A stretch of DNA of 35,226 bases from JBGPOS01 sp041488155 (GTDB lineage: Bacteria; Chloroflexota; Dehalococcoidia; Tepidiformales; Tepidiformaceae). The first letter of the stretch is position 1, and each line of letters starts with the position of its first letter. The stretch covers positions 1 to 35,226 of the forward strand of contig JBGPOS010000039.1 in NCBI GenBank assembly GCA_041488155.1, given 5' to 3'. Of this stretch, positions 22,839 through 31,920 are shown one piece after another. The notes under the pieces are model-generated. The model had not been told where the DNA came from. It saw only the letters and a program-made list of their open reading frames with translations, and did not search any database. The position numbers were made by a program, and so were the translations under genes.

Positions 22839-23879
22839 TCAGGGGACGTCCTTTGTCGAGATTGCGGTCGCGTAATAGTTGCCGGTGCCCGAAGCAACGA
22901 AGGCGAACGACAGGCCCTGGTACTGCACAAACCCCATCGTGAACGCGGTGCTGCCAAGCGTGCCGTAGTAGGTGTAAGCGTTCTGGGACTGGACCGCCGG
23001 CGTGTAGCGGCCAGCGCCTGCGCCGGGGAAGATCGCGGCCAATTCGAATTGCGCTTCGGACTGGTTCGCTGGGAAGCTCGGCTGCGGTTCGATCAGCAGG
23101 GAGAACGTCCCGGCCGGAGCGCCGCTGCCCGCGCTGCTCGTCAGCGCCTCGTTCACCCCGCCGTAGAGCCCGTAGTAGACGGCGCCGCCCGCGGCAACGG
23201 AACTCAGCGCAGCCTGGATGGCAGGTGGCAATGCGACACCCGACCCGGCGATGTAGGTCGACGCGCCGCTGACCCGGACGTGCTTGTTCTTGATCCGCTC
23301 GACGGCCGCTTCGAGGGCCGTCTGTGCGGTCGAGGAAGCGTTGCCCCCGGTGGGAGCCGTTGTCTTCATCGGCTTCGCGGCGGCGTACGGCGTCAGGTGG
23401 TCCACCTGCGCGACGACCCAGCCGCCAGACTCGACCTCGCTCTCCACCAGGATCCACTCTTTCCCGTTGAAGTACATGACCGTCGAAACGCCATCGCTGG
23501 CCTTGAATCGCAGTTGCAGCGGCGCGGCGAGCTGGGTGACCGGCCTGCCGCGGTCGCGGGCTGTGATTTCGAACGTGGCGCCCACGAGCTGCCAGCCTCG
23601 CGGCGCAGCCGGAGCAGAGGCGAGCGGCTTGAGGGTGACGTCGAGCGGCCCACCGCTCGTGGCCCGCACTTCGAGGCGCCCGTCTTCCGAACGCACGCTG
23701 CGGCCTTCGCCGACGCTTCCCGCGACCGTCCCCGGCTCGAGCGTGGGCGCCTGGGTCGGCGCTGGAGTTGCCTTTGTCGCCGGCTTCGTGTCGCCGCCGC
23801 AGGCCGCCACCACCGCCAGCGCGACCAGGATCGCAATCGCCAGCGAAACGAGACGCGCGTGGAACACGTTCCTGTGCAT
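22839..23879 (-). CDS. Putative lipoprotein with Thr/Pro linker
   Basis: 346 residues from ATG at 23879; an in-frame TTG nine bases upstream is an alternative. The signal peptide ends in a lipobox, ALAVVAACGG, so it should be lipid-anchored outside the cytoplasmic membrane. A short Thr/Pro linker (KPATKATPAPTQAPT) follows. Residues about 55-170 look like a beta-sandwich (LRFKASDGVSTVMYFNGKEW, GGWVVAQVDHLTPYA). After a second linker a C-terminal region contains helix TALEAAVERIKNKHVRV and strand-rich, Tyr/Gly-rich repeats (AVYYGLYGG, AYTYYGTLGSTAFTMGF). No known family. Possibly a surface or ligand-binding protein. Confidence 0.75.
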   Translation of the reverse strand: MHRNVFHARLVSLAIAILVALAVVAACGGDTKPATKATPAPTQAPTLEPGTVAGSVGEGRSVRSEDGRLEVRATSGGPLDVTLKPLASAPAAPRGWQLVGATFEITARDRGRPVTQLAAPLQLRFKASDGVSTVMYFNGKEWILVESEVESGGWVVAQVDHLTPYAAAKPMKTTAPTGGNASSTAQTALEAAVERIKNKHVRVSGASTYIAGSGVALPPAIQAALSSVAAGGAVYYGLYGGVNEALTSSAGSGAPAGTFSLLIEPQPSFPANQSEAQFELAAIFPGAGAGRYTPAVQSQNAYTYYGTLGSTAFTMGFVQYQGLSFAFVASGTGNYYATAISTKDVP

Positions 23880-24021
23880 TCGATCCAACCCCCGCGCGAA
23901 GGGCTCTGCGCGGTCTTCCTTATATAGACAACTATCGGAGCGTCTCGCCGCCTTCCCCAGAGCGCGCCAGTACGCATCCCCTTGCCTGACGCTTCCCGGA
24001 CGCGCGGGTAAGCTGGGGCCG

Positions 24022-24495
24022 ATGCGCCTCTCCTACCTGGTCCCGCTCTTCGTCCTCTCCGCGGCGCTCTTTGCCTGCGGTGACGATGGCCCGAAGCCCC
24101 AGGCGACCGGCCCGACGCGTACGCTCACCGTGAGCTCAGGCGCCCAACAGGCCAAACTCACGGTCGAGCTCGCCACAACCTCCGGCCAGCGCCAGCAGGG
24201 CCTGATGCTCCGCCAGTCGCTCCCCGAACAGCAGGGGATGCTCTTCCTCTTCCCGAAGCAGGAGACGATCGGCTTCTGGATGAAGAACACTTACATCCCG
24301 CTCACCATCGCCTACCTCGCCGAAGACGGGACCGTCCTCGAATTGCGCGAAGCCAAACCACTCGACGAAACCATCCTCACCCCGAAGCAACCCTATCGCT
24401 GGGTGCTCGAAGTCAACCAGGGCTGGTTCGACCGCAACGGCCTCGGCCCCGGCGCGCGCGTCACCCTCCCGAACGACCTCCCGCAGGCGGAGTAG
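24022..24495 (+). CDS. DUF192 lipoprotein
   Basis: 157 residues, ATG at 24022. The N-terminus is a short signal peptide with lipobox LSAALFACGDD. The mature part is a single DUF192 domain: RQQGLMLRQSLPEQQGMLFLFPKQ, then GFWMKNTYIPLTIAYLAEDG, then PYRWVLEVNQGW. DUF192 is a small beta-fold widespread in bacteria and archaea with no established biochemical role. It is expected at the outer face of the membrane. It lies 80 bp before the DUF2269 gene on the same strand, so the two could be cotranscribed. Confidence 0.9.
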   Translation: MRLSYLVPLFVLSAALFACGDDGPKPQATGPTRTLTVSSGAQQAKLTVELATTSGQRQQGLMLRQSLPEQQGMLFLFPKQETIGFWMKNTYIPLTIAYLAEDGTVLELREAKPLDETILTPKQPYRWVLEVNQGWFDRNGLGPGARVTLPNDLPQAE

Positions 24496-24575
24496 CCGGC
24501 GGACTGGCCAGCCCCTCACTGATCGCCCCGCGCGGGTATGATGTGCCCCCGGAAGCCCCACAGGAGGGACCGGAC

Positions 24576-25058
24576 ATGACGGCCTACAAGATCCAGCTCG
24601 TGCTCCACGTCGCAGCGGTCGTGGTGGCGCTTGGCTCGACCTTTTCCTTCCCGTTCTTGCAGGCGTTCGGCGAGCGGCAGGGCGTCGCCGCGACCCGCCT
24701 CGTCCTGAAGGCGACCCACCAGATCGAGAACCTGCTCGTCATCCCCGGCGCGGTGCTGGTCTTCGTCCTCGGCCTTGGCCTGATCTTCGATACGAACGGG
24801 CCCAATCGCTACAAGGACGACATGCCGGCCTGGCTCACGGTCTCTCTCGTCTGGTACATCCTCACCTTCGCCACGGCGGTCCTCGTCCAGCGTCGGCAGA
24901 TCTCGGCCGCCATTGGCACACTCGAGGGCGTCGCCGACGGGCCCGAACTGCCGGCCGCCTACAAACCGCTGTCGACCCGCATCCAGGCCCTGGGCGGCCT
25001 CCTCGGCCTTTCGGTGATCGGCATCGCGGCCCTCATGCTCTGGAAGCCCGACTGGTAG
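24576..25058 (+). CDS. DUF2269 integral membrane protein
   Basis: 160 residues. The ATG at 24576 is chosen because AGGAGG precedes it by eight bases; the frame extends to 24543 without support. Four membrane helices are visible: 6-30, 47-70, 84-105 and 136-157. The sequence pattern (QLVLHVAAVVVALGSTFSFPF, then ATHQIENLLVIPGAVLVFVLG) fits DUF2269, a family of predicted four-helix membrane proteins of unknown function. The next gene starts 59 bp later on the same strand. Confidence 0.82.
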   Translation: MTAYKIQLVLHVAAVVVALGSTFSFPFLQAFGERQGVAATRLVLKATHQIENLLVIPGAVLVFVLGLGLIFDTNGPNRYKDDMPAWLTVSLVWYILTFATAVLVQRRQISAAIGTLEGVADGPELPAAYKPLSTRIQALGGLLGLSVIGIAALMLWKPDW

Positions 25059-25117
25059 CGACCTGACCGGATAGACCACTAGGAGCAGCCCAATCGAGCG
25101 CGGAAGGAAGAAGAAAG

Positions 25118-26062
25118 ATGTCTGACAGGAAGATCCACTTCGGAGTCACGGTCCCCCAGATCAAGCGCAGCTGGGCAGAAAGCCGCGACAATTCGCGCGA
25201 GTTCGAGGCGATGGGCTACGACTCGCTCTGGGTGTGCGACCACCTCTATGGCCCGCAGTCGCCCTCGATCCCCATCCTCGAAGCTTGGTCGCTGGTCTCG
25301 GCGCTCGCGGCCGTGACAGAGAGGGCGGAGATCGGCACGCTCGTCACCCCCGCCGGCATGCGCAACCCGGCGCAGCTAGGGAAGGTGATAGCGACGGTCG
25401 ACAACATCGCCGGCGGCCGGATCATCGCCGGTCTGGGCGCCGGGTGGATGCCCCGCGAGTTCACTGACTTTGGCATGCCCTTCCTTTCCACCGGCCAGCG
25501 GCTCGGACAGCTGCGCGAGACCATCCAGCTCTTCAAGCAAATGTGGGACCCCGCTCAGGAGCAGGTCACCTTCGAAGGCAAGTACGTCCAGGCCCACAAC
25601 GTCGTCTGCGAGCCGAAGCCCGTGCGACGCCCTCCGATCCTCGTCGGCGGCGCAGGCGAAAAGGTGACCCTCCGTATCGCCGCCCGCGAGGCCGACATCT
25701 GGAACAACCTCGCCGGGCAGCAGGCCGTACTCGCCCACAAGGTTGATGCCCTCAAGACCCACTGCCGCGACGTTGGGCGCGACCCGGAGAGCATCGTCAT
25801 CAGCCAGCAGTGCCTGGTCACCATCGCCCCCGACGAAGCCAGCGCAGGCCCGATGGTAGACACCGCGAAGCGCATCTTCGGCGGCCACATGGGCGACCCG
25901 ACGGGCCCGCTCGCCATCGCTGGCAGCCCGAAGCGCGTCCGCGAGCAGATCCAGAAGCACGTCGACCTCGGCTGCACGATGTTCGTGATGGAGTTCTTCG
26001 GCCGGGACACCCGCGAGCCAGCGAAGCTCTTCGCCGAGACGGTGCTCCCGGCGTTCAAGTAG
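25118..26062 (+). CDS. LLM-class (F420-dependent type) oxidoreductase
   Basis: 314 residues from ATG at 25118 with a GGAAGGAAG purine-rich ribosome binding site. The bacterial-luciferase-like TIM barrel is complete: GVTVPQIKRSW at the N-terminus, FEAMGYDSLWVCDHLYGP (29-46), IGTLVTPAGMRNPAQLGKV (72-90), GGRIIAGLGAGWMPREFTDFG (99-119), and PPILVGGAGEKVTLRIAAREAD (about 172-193). The pattern fits the TIGR03560/F420-dependent branch rather than FMN monooxygenases, but the cofactor cannot be proved from sequence. It would reduce or oxidise a small organic substrate using F420 or FMN. The substrate is unknown. Confidence 0.88.
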   Translation: MSDRKIHFGVTVPQIKRSWAESRDNSREFEAMGYDSLWVCDHLYGPQSPSIPILEAWSLVSALAAVTERAEIGTLVTPAGMRNPAQLGKVIATVDNIAGGRIIAGLGAGWMPREFTDFGMPFLSTGQRLGQLRETIQLFKQMWDPAQEQVTFEGKYVQAHNVVCEPKPVRRPPILVGGAGEKVTLRIAAREADIWNNLAGQQAVLAHKVDALKTHCRDVGRDPESIVISQQCLVTIAPDEASAGPMVDTAKRIFGGHMGDPTGPLAIAGSPKRVREQIQKHVDLGCTMFVMEFFGRDTREPAKLFAETVLPAFK

Positions 26063-26138
26063 TGGTGGCAGCCGGGGCTTAGCTCTCTCCACACAATGTG
26101 CCCATCTTCTCCGCAGTTGACCTGTGGAGGAGGGGCTC

Positions 26139-26648
26139 ATGCTGGCGCTCTCGACGACTCTGCTCGCCCACCAAAGAGGAAAGGCGCGGCTTCCGTCGCT
26201 GGCCGTAACCGCCTCGCCGACGCGCGCCGGGGTCGAGCTCTTGCGCTGGACCCGCCTCTACAGCGGCGTCGAACCCGACGGGCCCCACGCCCTGGCCCTT
26301 GCAGGTGACGGCTCGCTCGTACGCGCCCGGAACGCGGCCGGGACGCTCTTCATCTCTCGGGTGGCTTCGCCCGGACCAGGATCCACGTATTCCGCCTGGA
26401 CGAACCTCGCGGCCTGCACCGCCGGGACCGGCGTTGCCCTCGCGGCGAAGCCAGCCGAGGTGCTCCTCCTCTACGTGACCAACGGCGGCCTCGACCTCAT
26501 GGCCAGGACCTCAGCCGACAACGGGGCGACTGGTCGGCCGCCCAGAAGCTGCTCACCGAGGCCTCCGCGATCGGCTCGCTGGTCGTCGCCTTCACAGCCG
26601 CCGGCGATGCCTGCGCCTTCTACACGCTTGGCACGTCCAGCACGCTGA
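26139..26648 (+). pseudogene. N-terminal part of a frameshifted phage-tail-like / LamG protein
   Basis: ATG at 26139 follows GGAGGAGGGG closely. The first ~130 codons read sensibly: TRAGVELLRWTRLYSG, then DGSLVRARNAAGTLFISRV, and an Asp-box-like motif RTSADNGAT ending near 26530. An Asp box should continue TWSxx, and it does, in the other frame: adding one base near 26531 gives NGATWSAAQKLL and joins 26139 to 28828 in one frame (2690 bp, one short of 897 codons). After the break this frame becomes Pro/Arg/Ser shadow sequence to 26648. Confidence 0.7.
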
Positions 26649-26821
26649 AGCGGCTCCGGCGCACGGCAGGCGCCTGGGCCGGAGCCGGTACCGCCTGGAC
26701 GAACGCCGCCGCTGTCGCGTCGCTGACTGGCGTCGCCGCCTGCGTCTCCAGCGGCGACTTCCAGCTCGTCGTCACGGGCACCGCCTCCGGCACATCGCAC
26801 AAGCGCGCCTGGGGCTGCATC

Positions 26822-28828
26822 ATGGGCGACCTCGGCCTCCCCGCCAACGCCTGGTCCGGGCTCGTCAGCATCGCGGAATCAGACTCCGCCAGCACCACGA
26901 CGTTCGCCGGCCCCGCGATCGTCGTTGCCGGGACGAACCTCCACGGCTTCTTCGCCCAGCGCGAAGCAGGACCCGTCGCCGCCAACCGCGTGGTCTACGC
27001 CTGCCCGCCGGCAGCCGGACTCGCCACCGCCCAGTGGACCGAGCCCGCGCCCCACGAGGCCGTTTCCCCGTTCGGCCTCAGCGCTGCGGCCAATGGCGCT
27101 GCCGCCTGGGCCGCGACACCGTCTGGGGTCTGGTCTGGGCCCCTCGCCGGAGTCTCCACGCTGAGCGCGCGCGTCGTTGCCTGCAGCTATCGCCTGACCC
27201 CAACCTCCAGCCGCTGCCGCCTCGAGCTCGACAACGGCGACGGCGCCCTCAACGGTGCGCCCAACGCGGCCTTCCCCGGACTGCTCGTTGGCGGTTCGTT
27301 GTCCCTCGCGGCCGGCTACCTGACCGTCAACGGCGTCCCGGAGTTCGGCGTAACCCCGGCCTTCATCGTCGACGCCCTGCGCTACGTAGTCCGCGAGGGT
27401 CAGGCGACGCTTGTGATCGAGGCCTCGGGGCCGTGGGAAGCACTCGCGCGCTGGACGCCTCCTCAGACCTGGCAGGTGGCGGCGGGGACGATGACCCGGT
27501 CTGCGATCGCTTCCCGGATCGCCGCCCGCGCCGGTTTCTCGCTCCTCGCCGCCAGCAACCCCCTTCAGCCTTCGAACGACTGGACCGCCTACTCACCGGC
27601 CTTCGCCGTCGTCCCGGGCGAGAGCGGCGCAGCGGCCCTTCAACGCCTCCTTTCAGTCGTCCAGGACTTCGTCAGGGCCGACGCCGGGGCCTTCACCGTG
27701 GCCGGCCTGCAGCGCTACCGCAACGAGGTCCTCTCCGACCTCCCGTCCGGCTACTGGCGTCTCGGCGAGGCCACTGGGGCCGCCACTGCGATCGACGCCT
27801 CCGGCGGAGGCCGCAGCGGTGTCTACAACGGGACTGTGGTGGCGGGACAGGCCGGACCCCTCGCAGGCGACCCGGGCACCGTCGCCCTCTTCGACGGCGC
27901 CACCGGGTTCGTCTCTGTCGCCGACGACAACGCATGGTCGGTGAACACCACCGGGCGACTCACCGTCGAAGCGCTTGTCCGCCTCGCGGCAGCCCCCGCC
28001 GGGCCCGTCTGCGTCGTCGGCAAGGGTGTCGCCGGCAACTTCGAATGGGAGCTGCTCATCCTGGCGACGGGCGAGCCTCGCTGGCAGATCTACGACCCGG
28101 GCGGCGCGAGCCGGGCCGCGGCCACCGCCGCCTCACCGATCGCCGCGGGAGCCTGGTACCACCTCGTAGGCACCGTCGTCGACGGCGTCAGTTGCTCGCT
28201 CTCCGTCACGCCCCTCGCCTCGGGACTGACCGCTACGGTCACTTCGAACACGTTCGCCCTCACCTACGCGAACGGCCCCTCGACCATCGGCATCGGGCGC
28301 CGGACGGACGGATCGCGGCTGCTTTCCGGCCCCATCGGCGAAGTCGCCGTCTACAGCACAGCCCTCAGCGCGGCGCGAATCGCCGCCCACGTCGCCGCCA
28401 TCGATCCAGTCGACTACGGGTACGGCACAGACCACGACCTGCCGTCGCTCGAACTGCACGACGCCCCGCAGGCCCACAACTGGCTCCGTGCACAGGGCCC
28501 CGACCGCTACGCCGAGGCCGCCACTCACTCCGCCGTCGCCCTGAACGGCGCGCGTCTCCGCGTGTTCCGCAACCTCGATGCCACCAGCGACGACAAGGCG
28601 CGCGCGTGGGCGGTCAACGCCCTCCGCCGCGAAGTCGTCGAGGATGTTGCCGGCGAGCTGGTGGCGCCCTTCAACGCCGGCCAGCAGCTCTACGACGTGG
28701 TCTCCGTCACCGAACCCCGCCTCGGGGTCGCCGGCGCCCGCTACCGTGTGATCGCCTGCGGCATGGAGTACCGGCGGGGGCCCAAGGGCGCCCGCTACGA
28801 CAGCGTTCTCACCCTGGGAGGTGTGTGA
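26822..28828 (+). pseudogene. C-terminal part of the phage-tail-like / LamG protein
   Basis: The ATG at 26822 is only the first formal start; meaningful coding in this frame begins at about 26531 (WSAAQKLLTEASAIGSLVVA and on). The part after 26822 has 668 residues in three regions: a phage tail-hub-like section (about 110-310: CRLELDNGDGALN, then ASRIAARAGFSLL and VVPGESGAAALQRLLSVV), a LamG/concanavalin-like domain (about 320-500: GYWRLGEATGAATAIDASGG to GPIGEVAVYSTALS), and a C-terminal region ending in RYRVIACGMEYRRGPKGARY. This suggests a tail or surface adhesin that binds carbohydrate. No capsid, terminase or sheath gene is near. If the frameshift is an assembly error the full protein is about 896 residues. 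Confidence 0.72.
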
Positions 28829-29040
28829 TGGCCGTCTACCGCGGCTCCGTCGTCAGCTTCGATTCACTGAACTGGAAGGCCGACGTCCGCCTCGACGGTT
28901 CGCAGGCGCAGTCGCTCGCGGGCGTGAAGACGTCGCGCAACATCGCCGCCGTCGAGATGACCGCCGGCCGCAAGGTCCTCGTCGACACCGGCGACCACGG
29001 CGACCTCGCCGACGTCGTAGTCTTCGCCGTCTTCACGTAG
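28828..29040 (+). CDS. Small protein coupled to the phage-tail-like gene (70 aa)
   Basis: 70 residues. The ATG overlaps the upstream TGA by one base (TGATG), with GGGAGG just before it, so translation is coupled. The product is beta-rich: YRGSVVSFDSLNWKADVRLD, then QSLAGVKTSRNIAAVEMTAG, RKVLVDTGDHGDLADVVVFAVF. It resembles the small beta-barrel proteins that accompany tail or surface proteins and fill a spike or adaptor role, but that is inference. Together with the preceding gene it makes an isolated two-gene unit. Confidence 0.7.
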   Translation: MAVYRGSVVSFDSLNWKADVRLDGSQAQSLAGVKTSRNIAAVEMTAGRKVLVDTGDHGDLADVVVFAVFT

Positions 29041-29172
29041 CCGATCAGGGCAACTGGGAACGGTCGCGTCAAGCTGTGACGTATTCTCGGATTCCAGCTA
29101 TCTGCGCTTGACCCGTGGCGAGCCCGACTATGTAATACGCAGTATCAGAACAGTCGCCGTCGAACCTCGTCG

Positions 29173-29475
29173 TTGACGGATGAATTGCGAGCAGCTCAGG
29201 AAATGGTCGAGCCACAAGCACCTTCCGGCGCGGAAATGCGCGAGATATCTCATGAACTTACGACGTTCCGCAGTTCCGCCATGCTCCTCTCGCAGACGAG
29301 TCCGCGCCTCATCGATGACTACAACGGCCGCTGGGTTGCGGTGCTTGACGGCCGGGTTCTGCTGGAAGCCGCCGATCCGGACGACCTCTTCGCCAGGATG
29401 GCAGAGGCCAACATCGATTCGCGGTACGCGCTGGTGCGCCACATCCAGAGCAATCAACGCAGTTTGATCCTTTAG
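29173..29475 (+). CDS. DUF5678-like small protein (cassette 1)
   Basis: Up to 100 residues, from TTG at 29173; ATG at 29203 or 29236 are also possible and none has a good ribosome binding site. The C-terminal half carries the domain: LIDDYNGRWVAVLDGRVLLE, AADPDDLFARMAEANID, YALVRHIQ. The pattern (V/I)(D/E)xYxG(R/K)(W/F)(V/I)xVxDxxVL, an acidic turn and a helix, then a closing strand, is DUF5678. The function is unknown. The stop is followed after 3 bp by the start of a retropepsin-like protease gene in the same frame. The same two-gene order recurs at 34634-33832, which argues that the products work together. Confidence 0.72.
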   Translation: MTDELRAAQEMVEPQAPSGAEMREISHELTTFRSSAMLLSQTSPRLIDDYNGRWVAVLDGRVLLEAADPDDLFARMAEANIDSRYALVRHIQSNQRSLIL

Positions 29476-29478
29476 CCT

Positions 29479-29925
29479 GTGATTGAGGGCCGGCGCGGGG
29501 ATACGACGGGGCGGCCGTATGTCGAGGGCAGGCTTGCTTTGCCCCACCATCCCGACAACCCCTACGCGCTCTGCTCCTTCATTGTTGATACCGGCGCGGA
29601 AAGCAGCGTCCTCGTGCCGATCGACGCGCGCCGGATGCGGCTGGACAGGTCGAAACTCCAGCATCCGAAAACGACTCTGGGCATAGGTGGCGCCGCTACT
29701 GGCTTCGAAGAGTACGCCTTCATCATCCTCAAGGACGAACACCACCGGAAGCTCTACAACTTCCGCATCAGAGTCTTCATCCCCGATGAAACGCCCGAAA
29801 TGATGGAGATCGATGGAAGCGTGCTCGGCAGAGACGTGCTCGACCACGTAGTCTTGACCTACGACGGACCCGCGCGCCGCGTGACCCTCGATGTCACTGA
29901 CTGCGAGGAGAGTTTCGAGGCCTAG
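29479..29925 (+). CDS. Retropepsin-like aspartic protease (cassette 1)
   Basis: 148 residues from GTG at 29479. The active-site motif is FIVDTGAESSVLVP with Asp37-Thr-Gly. A flap-like glycine motif TLGIGG (66-71) follows. The second conserved segment, SVLGRDVLDHVVLTYD (114-129), matches the hydrophobic-hydrophobic-Gly-x-Asp psi-loop of clan AA proteases. Being single-domain (about 150 aa) it must dimerise to form an active site. There is no signal peptide or membrane segment, so it is cytoplasmic and its target is unknown. It is probably translated with the DUF5678-like gene, 3 bp upstream and in frame, and lacks its own clear ribosome binding site. Confidence 0.78.
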   Translation: MIEGRRGDTTGRPYVEGRLALPHHPDNPYALCSFIVDTGAESSVLVPIDARRMRLDRSKLQHPKTTLGIGGAATGFEEYAFIILKDEHHRKLYNFRIRVFIPDETPEMMEIDGSVLGRDVLDHVVLTYDGPARRVTLDVTDCEESFEA

Positions 29926-29934
29926 CAGGGACCC

Positions 29935-30963
29935 CTACGGCGGACAGGGCGGGGCCGTCCCGACCCAGTACCGCCCCCCGTACACCTCAGCCTTCGAATC
30001 GTTCGCTACCGGGAAGTTCGTCAAGGGTTTTCCCTTGACCTCCTGGCACCACGCCGCGGTCGCTTCCCCGGGCGTGTCGAACGCCTTGCTCACCTTCCGG
30101 TAGGCCACTTTCGGGTTCTGCCCGGCGGGTTGTGTGCAGAGCCCGCCCCCGCCGAACCGGCAGGCCTCCGTGCCCTTCATCGCCCGCTCTGTCTCGACCA
30201 CGATCGAACCGCCCGAAAGTTCCGCGACGAACACGAAGTAGTGGTCTTCCTCCGGCAAGCCTTTGGCCGAAGCCCCTGTACTGATCGGAGTCTTGACCGC
30301 CTGGGGCACGTGGGGGCCAAGCGCGGCCGGCCCCAGTGCGACCGGGTCTTCGCCCCTCGCGTAGATGATCCCGCCCACCATGGTCAGGATGATGACCCCG
30401 GCACCCGTGGCGACCAGCGCCGTCGTCGAGATGCCGGCCATCAGCGTGGCGATGCCCGCCAGGATGCCCGTCTGGCCCGCCGCCACCGTCGTGCCTACTC
30501 CAACGCCGATCGCCGGCGCGTTCTCTTCGGCAAGCACGACCCCCTGCTCGACCATCGGTCCGATTGCTGGAAGGTTCGTCTCAATGAACGTCGCCCCCGT
30601 CTCGACGAATGCGCCGATCGGCCGGCCGTACTGCGCGATGCGGGCGATCTCCTGCTCCACCTGAGCGATGGCCTGCGTCCGGTTCAGGATCGCGTTCTCG
30701 ACCCGCAGCTGCCTCAATTGTTCTACCAAGCCCGCGAGCCGCTGCTGGGATTGAAGCATCAGGTTGCGGTAGACCGAAGGGTCGACGATGTCGCTCCCGA
30801 GCCGCTGCCCCACCTGTTGGAGCGCCGCGTTCGGGCCCTGGAGGAAATGCGAGGCGTTGCCCGGAGCGTAGCCAAAGTTCGGACCGAACGAAGAGTTCCC
30901 CACCCACGAGGTGTTGTTTGACATCCACCGCGACCAGTCCGAGCCGGTTTGCAGAGGGTTCAA
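29935..30963 (-). CDS. Membrane protein with coiled coil, unknown function
   Basis: 342 residues from TTG at 30963 (ATG at 30924 is an alternative). Residues 1-60 are Asn/Gly/Ser-rich. A long helix (about 62-112: NLMLQSQQRLAGLVEQLRQL, QAIAQVEQEIARIAQ) is probably coiled coil. Two hydrophobic segments follow (about 152-178 and 180-202). The C-terminal ~130 residues look globular and contain several Cys (ACRFGGGGLC, AAWCQE, PPCPP) and YFVFVAELSGGSIVVETE. No family recognised. It lies 16 bp after the zinc-ribbon gene on the same strand, so the two form an operon. It is convergent with the retropepsin gene, with a 9-bp gap. Confidence 0.65.
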   Translation of the reverse strand: MNPLQTGSDWSRWMSNNTSWVGNSSFGPNFGYAPGNASHFLQGPNAALQQVGQRLGSDIVDPSVYRNLMLQSQQRLAGLVEQLRQLRVENAILNRTQAIAQVEQEIARIAQYGRPIGAFVETGATFIETNLPAIGPMVEQGVVLAEENAPAIGVGVGTTVAAGQTGILAGIATLMAGISTTALVATGAGVIILTMVGGIIYARGEDPVALGPAALGPHVPQAVKTPISTGASAKGLPEEDHYFVFVAELSGGSIVVETERAMKGTEACRFGGGGLCTQPAGQNPKVAYRKVSKAFDTPGEATAAWCQEVKGKPLTNFPVANDSKAEVYGGRYWVGTAPPCPP

Positions 30964-30979
30964 CCCGCGCCCCCGCCGC

Positions 30980-31315
30980 TCATTCGGTACCCAGCTTCCG
31001 CACCTGGAGCCCGTCGTAGAACGTCCACGACATCTCGCTCCAATCCCACATCATGATCCCGTCGTCGGTGAACACCGTCCCCGCTATCAGCGCCCGGCTG
31101 CGGAACTCGTCGATCCCGATCCGGTTCGCCACGAGGTCGTCCAGCGCAGCGTTCGAAGCCGCCACCGAAGCGCTAAGCGCCCCTTCGAGACCGGGAGGCG
31201 CCGTGACGCTGGCCTGGGCTTCGATCGACGCCCTCGGTCTGCCGCAGGCCATGCAAAACCGCTGGCCCTCAGTGATCGGAGAGCCGCAGTTCGCGCAGGC
31301 GACGGGGCTGGTCAT
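30980..31315 (-). CDS. Zinc-ribbon domain protein
   Basis: 111 residues. ATG at 31315 is chosen because GGGAGG sits five bases upstream; the frame extends to 31330 without support. The N-terminus is a zinc ribbon: Cys-x2-Cys (CANCGSP) then Cys-x2-Cys (FCMACG). After a linker, residues 45-111 form a helical part (SASVAASNAALDDLVANRIG) and a strand-rich tail, TDDGIMMWDWSEMSWTFYDG. This layout is common in small regulators or adaptors of unknown role. It is the first gene of a two-gene operon with the coiled-coil membrane protein. Confidence 0.75.
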   Translation of the reverse strand: MTSPVACANCGSPITEGQRFCMACGRPRASIEAQASVTAPPGLEGALSASVAASNAALDDLVANRIGIDEFRSRALIAGTVFTDDGIMMWDWSEMSWTFYDGLQVRKLGTE

Positions 31316-31431
31316 GCGTCCTCCCGGCAATTCTGAGTTCGCTCCGGAGCCCGGAGTGTAGCAAATCGCCCCATTCGGGCCAGTCGCCGCACGGCGACCA
31401 CACTGTCCCCTGTCCCTGTAACCTGTCCTCT

Positions 31432-31902
31432 ATGCACGATTCGGAACTTGTCGCCTACGTTGAGCGCGTCAACACGCGGACACGCGAGGCGGCCGCCCTC
31501 CTCACCCCCACCCAGCTCGGCTGGCGCCCGCGTCCCGGCGAGTTCACTGCCGCCGAGTTGGTCACCCACATCGCGGCTGCCCGGCGGATGAACCTCGCCC
31601 GAATCATGGGCCGAACTGCGGTCTACTCCGGCCACGAAGTCCCTCCCGGGGCGAGCCCCACGAACCTGTTGCTCCTCCTCTATCAGACCGCGGCCGAGAT
31701 AGCGGCACAACTGGCCGCCGGCGACCTTTCAAAGACCGTGACGATGCTTTCGGGTTCGGGCCCTGCCTGGCAGCTCGTGGTGGGCGGTCTCATCGAGCAC
31801 GAGGTCCACCACCGCAGCCAGCTCTGCGAATACCTCTCCGGGATGGGCGTCGAACCGCCCGCACTCTACGGCCTGCACGCCGAAGATCTGCCTCGCGGGT
31901 AG
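31432..31902 (+). CDS. DinB-like four-helix metalloprotein
   Basis: 156 residues, ATG at 31432. Four-helix DinB fold: RVNTRTREAAALLTPTQLGW, AAELVTHIAAARRMNLARI with a first ligand His at about 46, and the C-terminal GLIEHEVHHRSQLCEYLSGM with His ligands near 122 and 126. The HxxxH pair in HEVHHR is characteristic. Members of the superfamily bind Ni or Zn, and some transfer thiols; the specific reaction is not predictable. It seems monocistronic and divergent from the zinc-ribbon gene (116 bp between starts). Confidence 0.88.
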   Translation: MHDSELVAYVERVNTRTREAAALLTPTQLGWRPRPGEFTAAELVTHIAAARRMNLARIMGRTAVYSGHEVPPGASPTNLLLLLYQTAAEIAAQLAAGDLSKTVTMLSGSGPAWQLVVGGLIEHEVHHRSQLCEYLSGMGVEPPALYGLHAEDLPRG

Positions 31903-31920
31903 AGAGTCGAGGCTACTCGG

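Noticed and set aside
27034..28827. Second long plus-strand frame across the LamG gene
   Set aside because: Arg/Pro-rich translation in a shifted frame of a high-GC gene. The other frame shows clear LamG and tail-like motifs; only the end of this frame (28828-29040) is a real gene.
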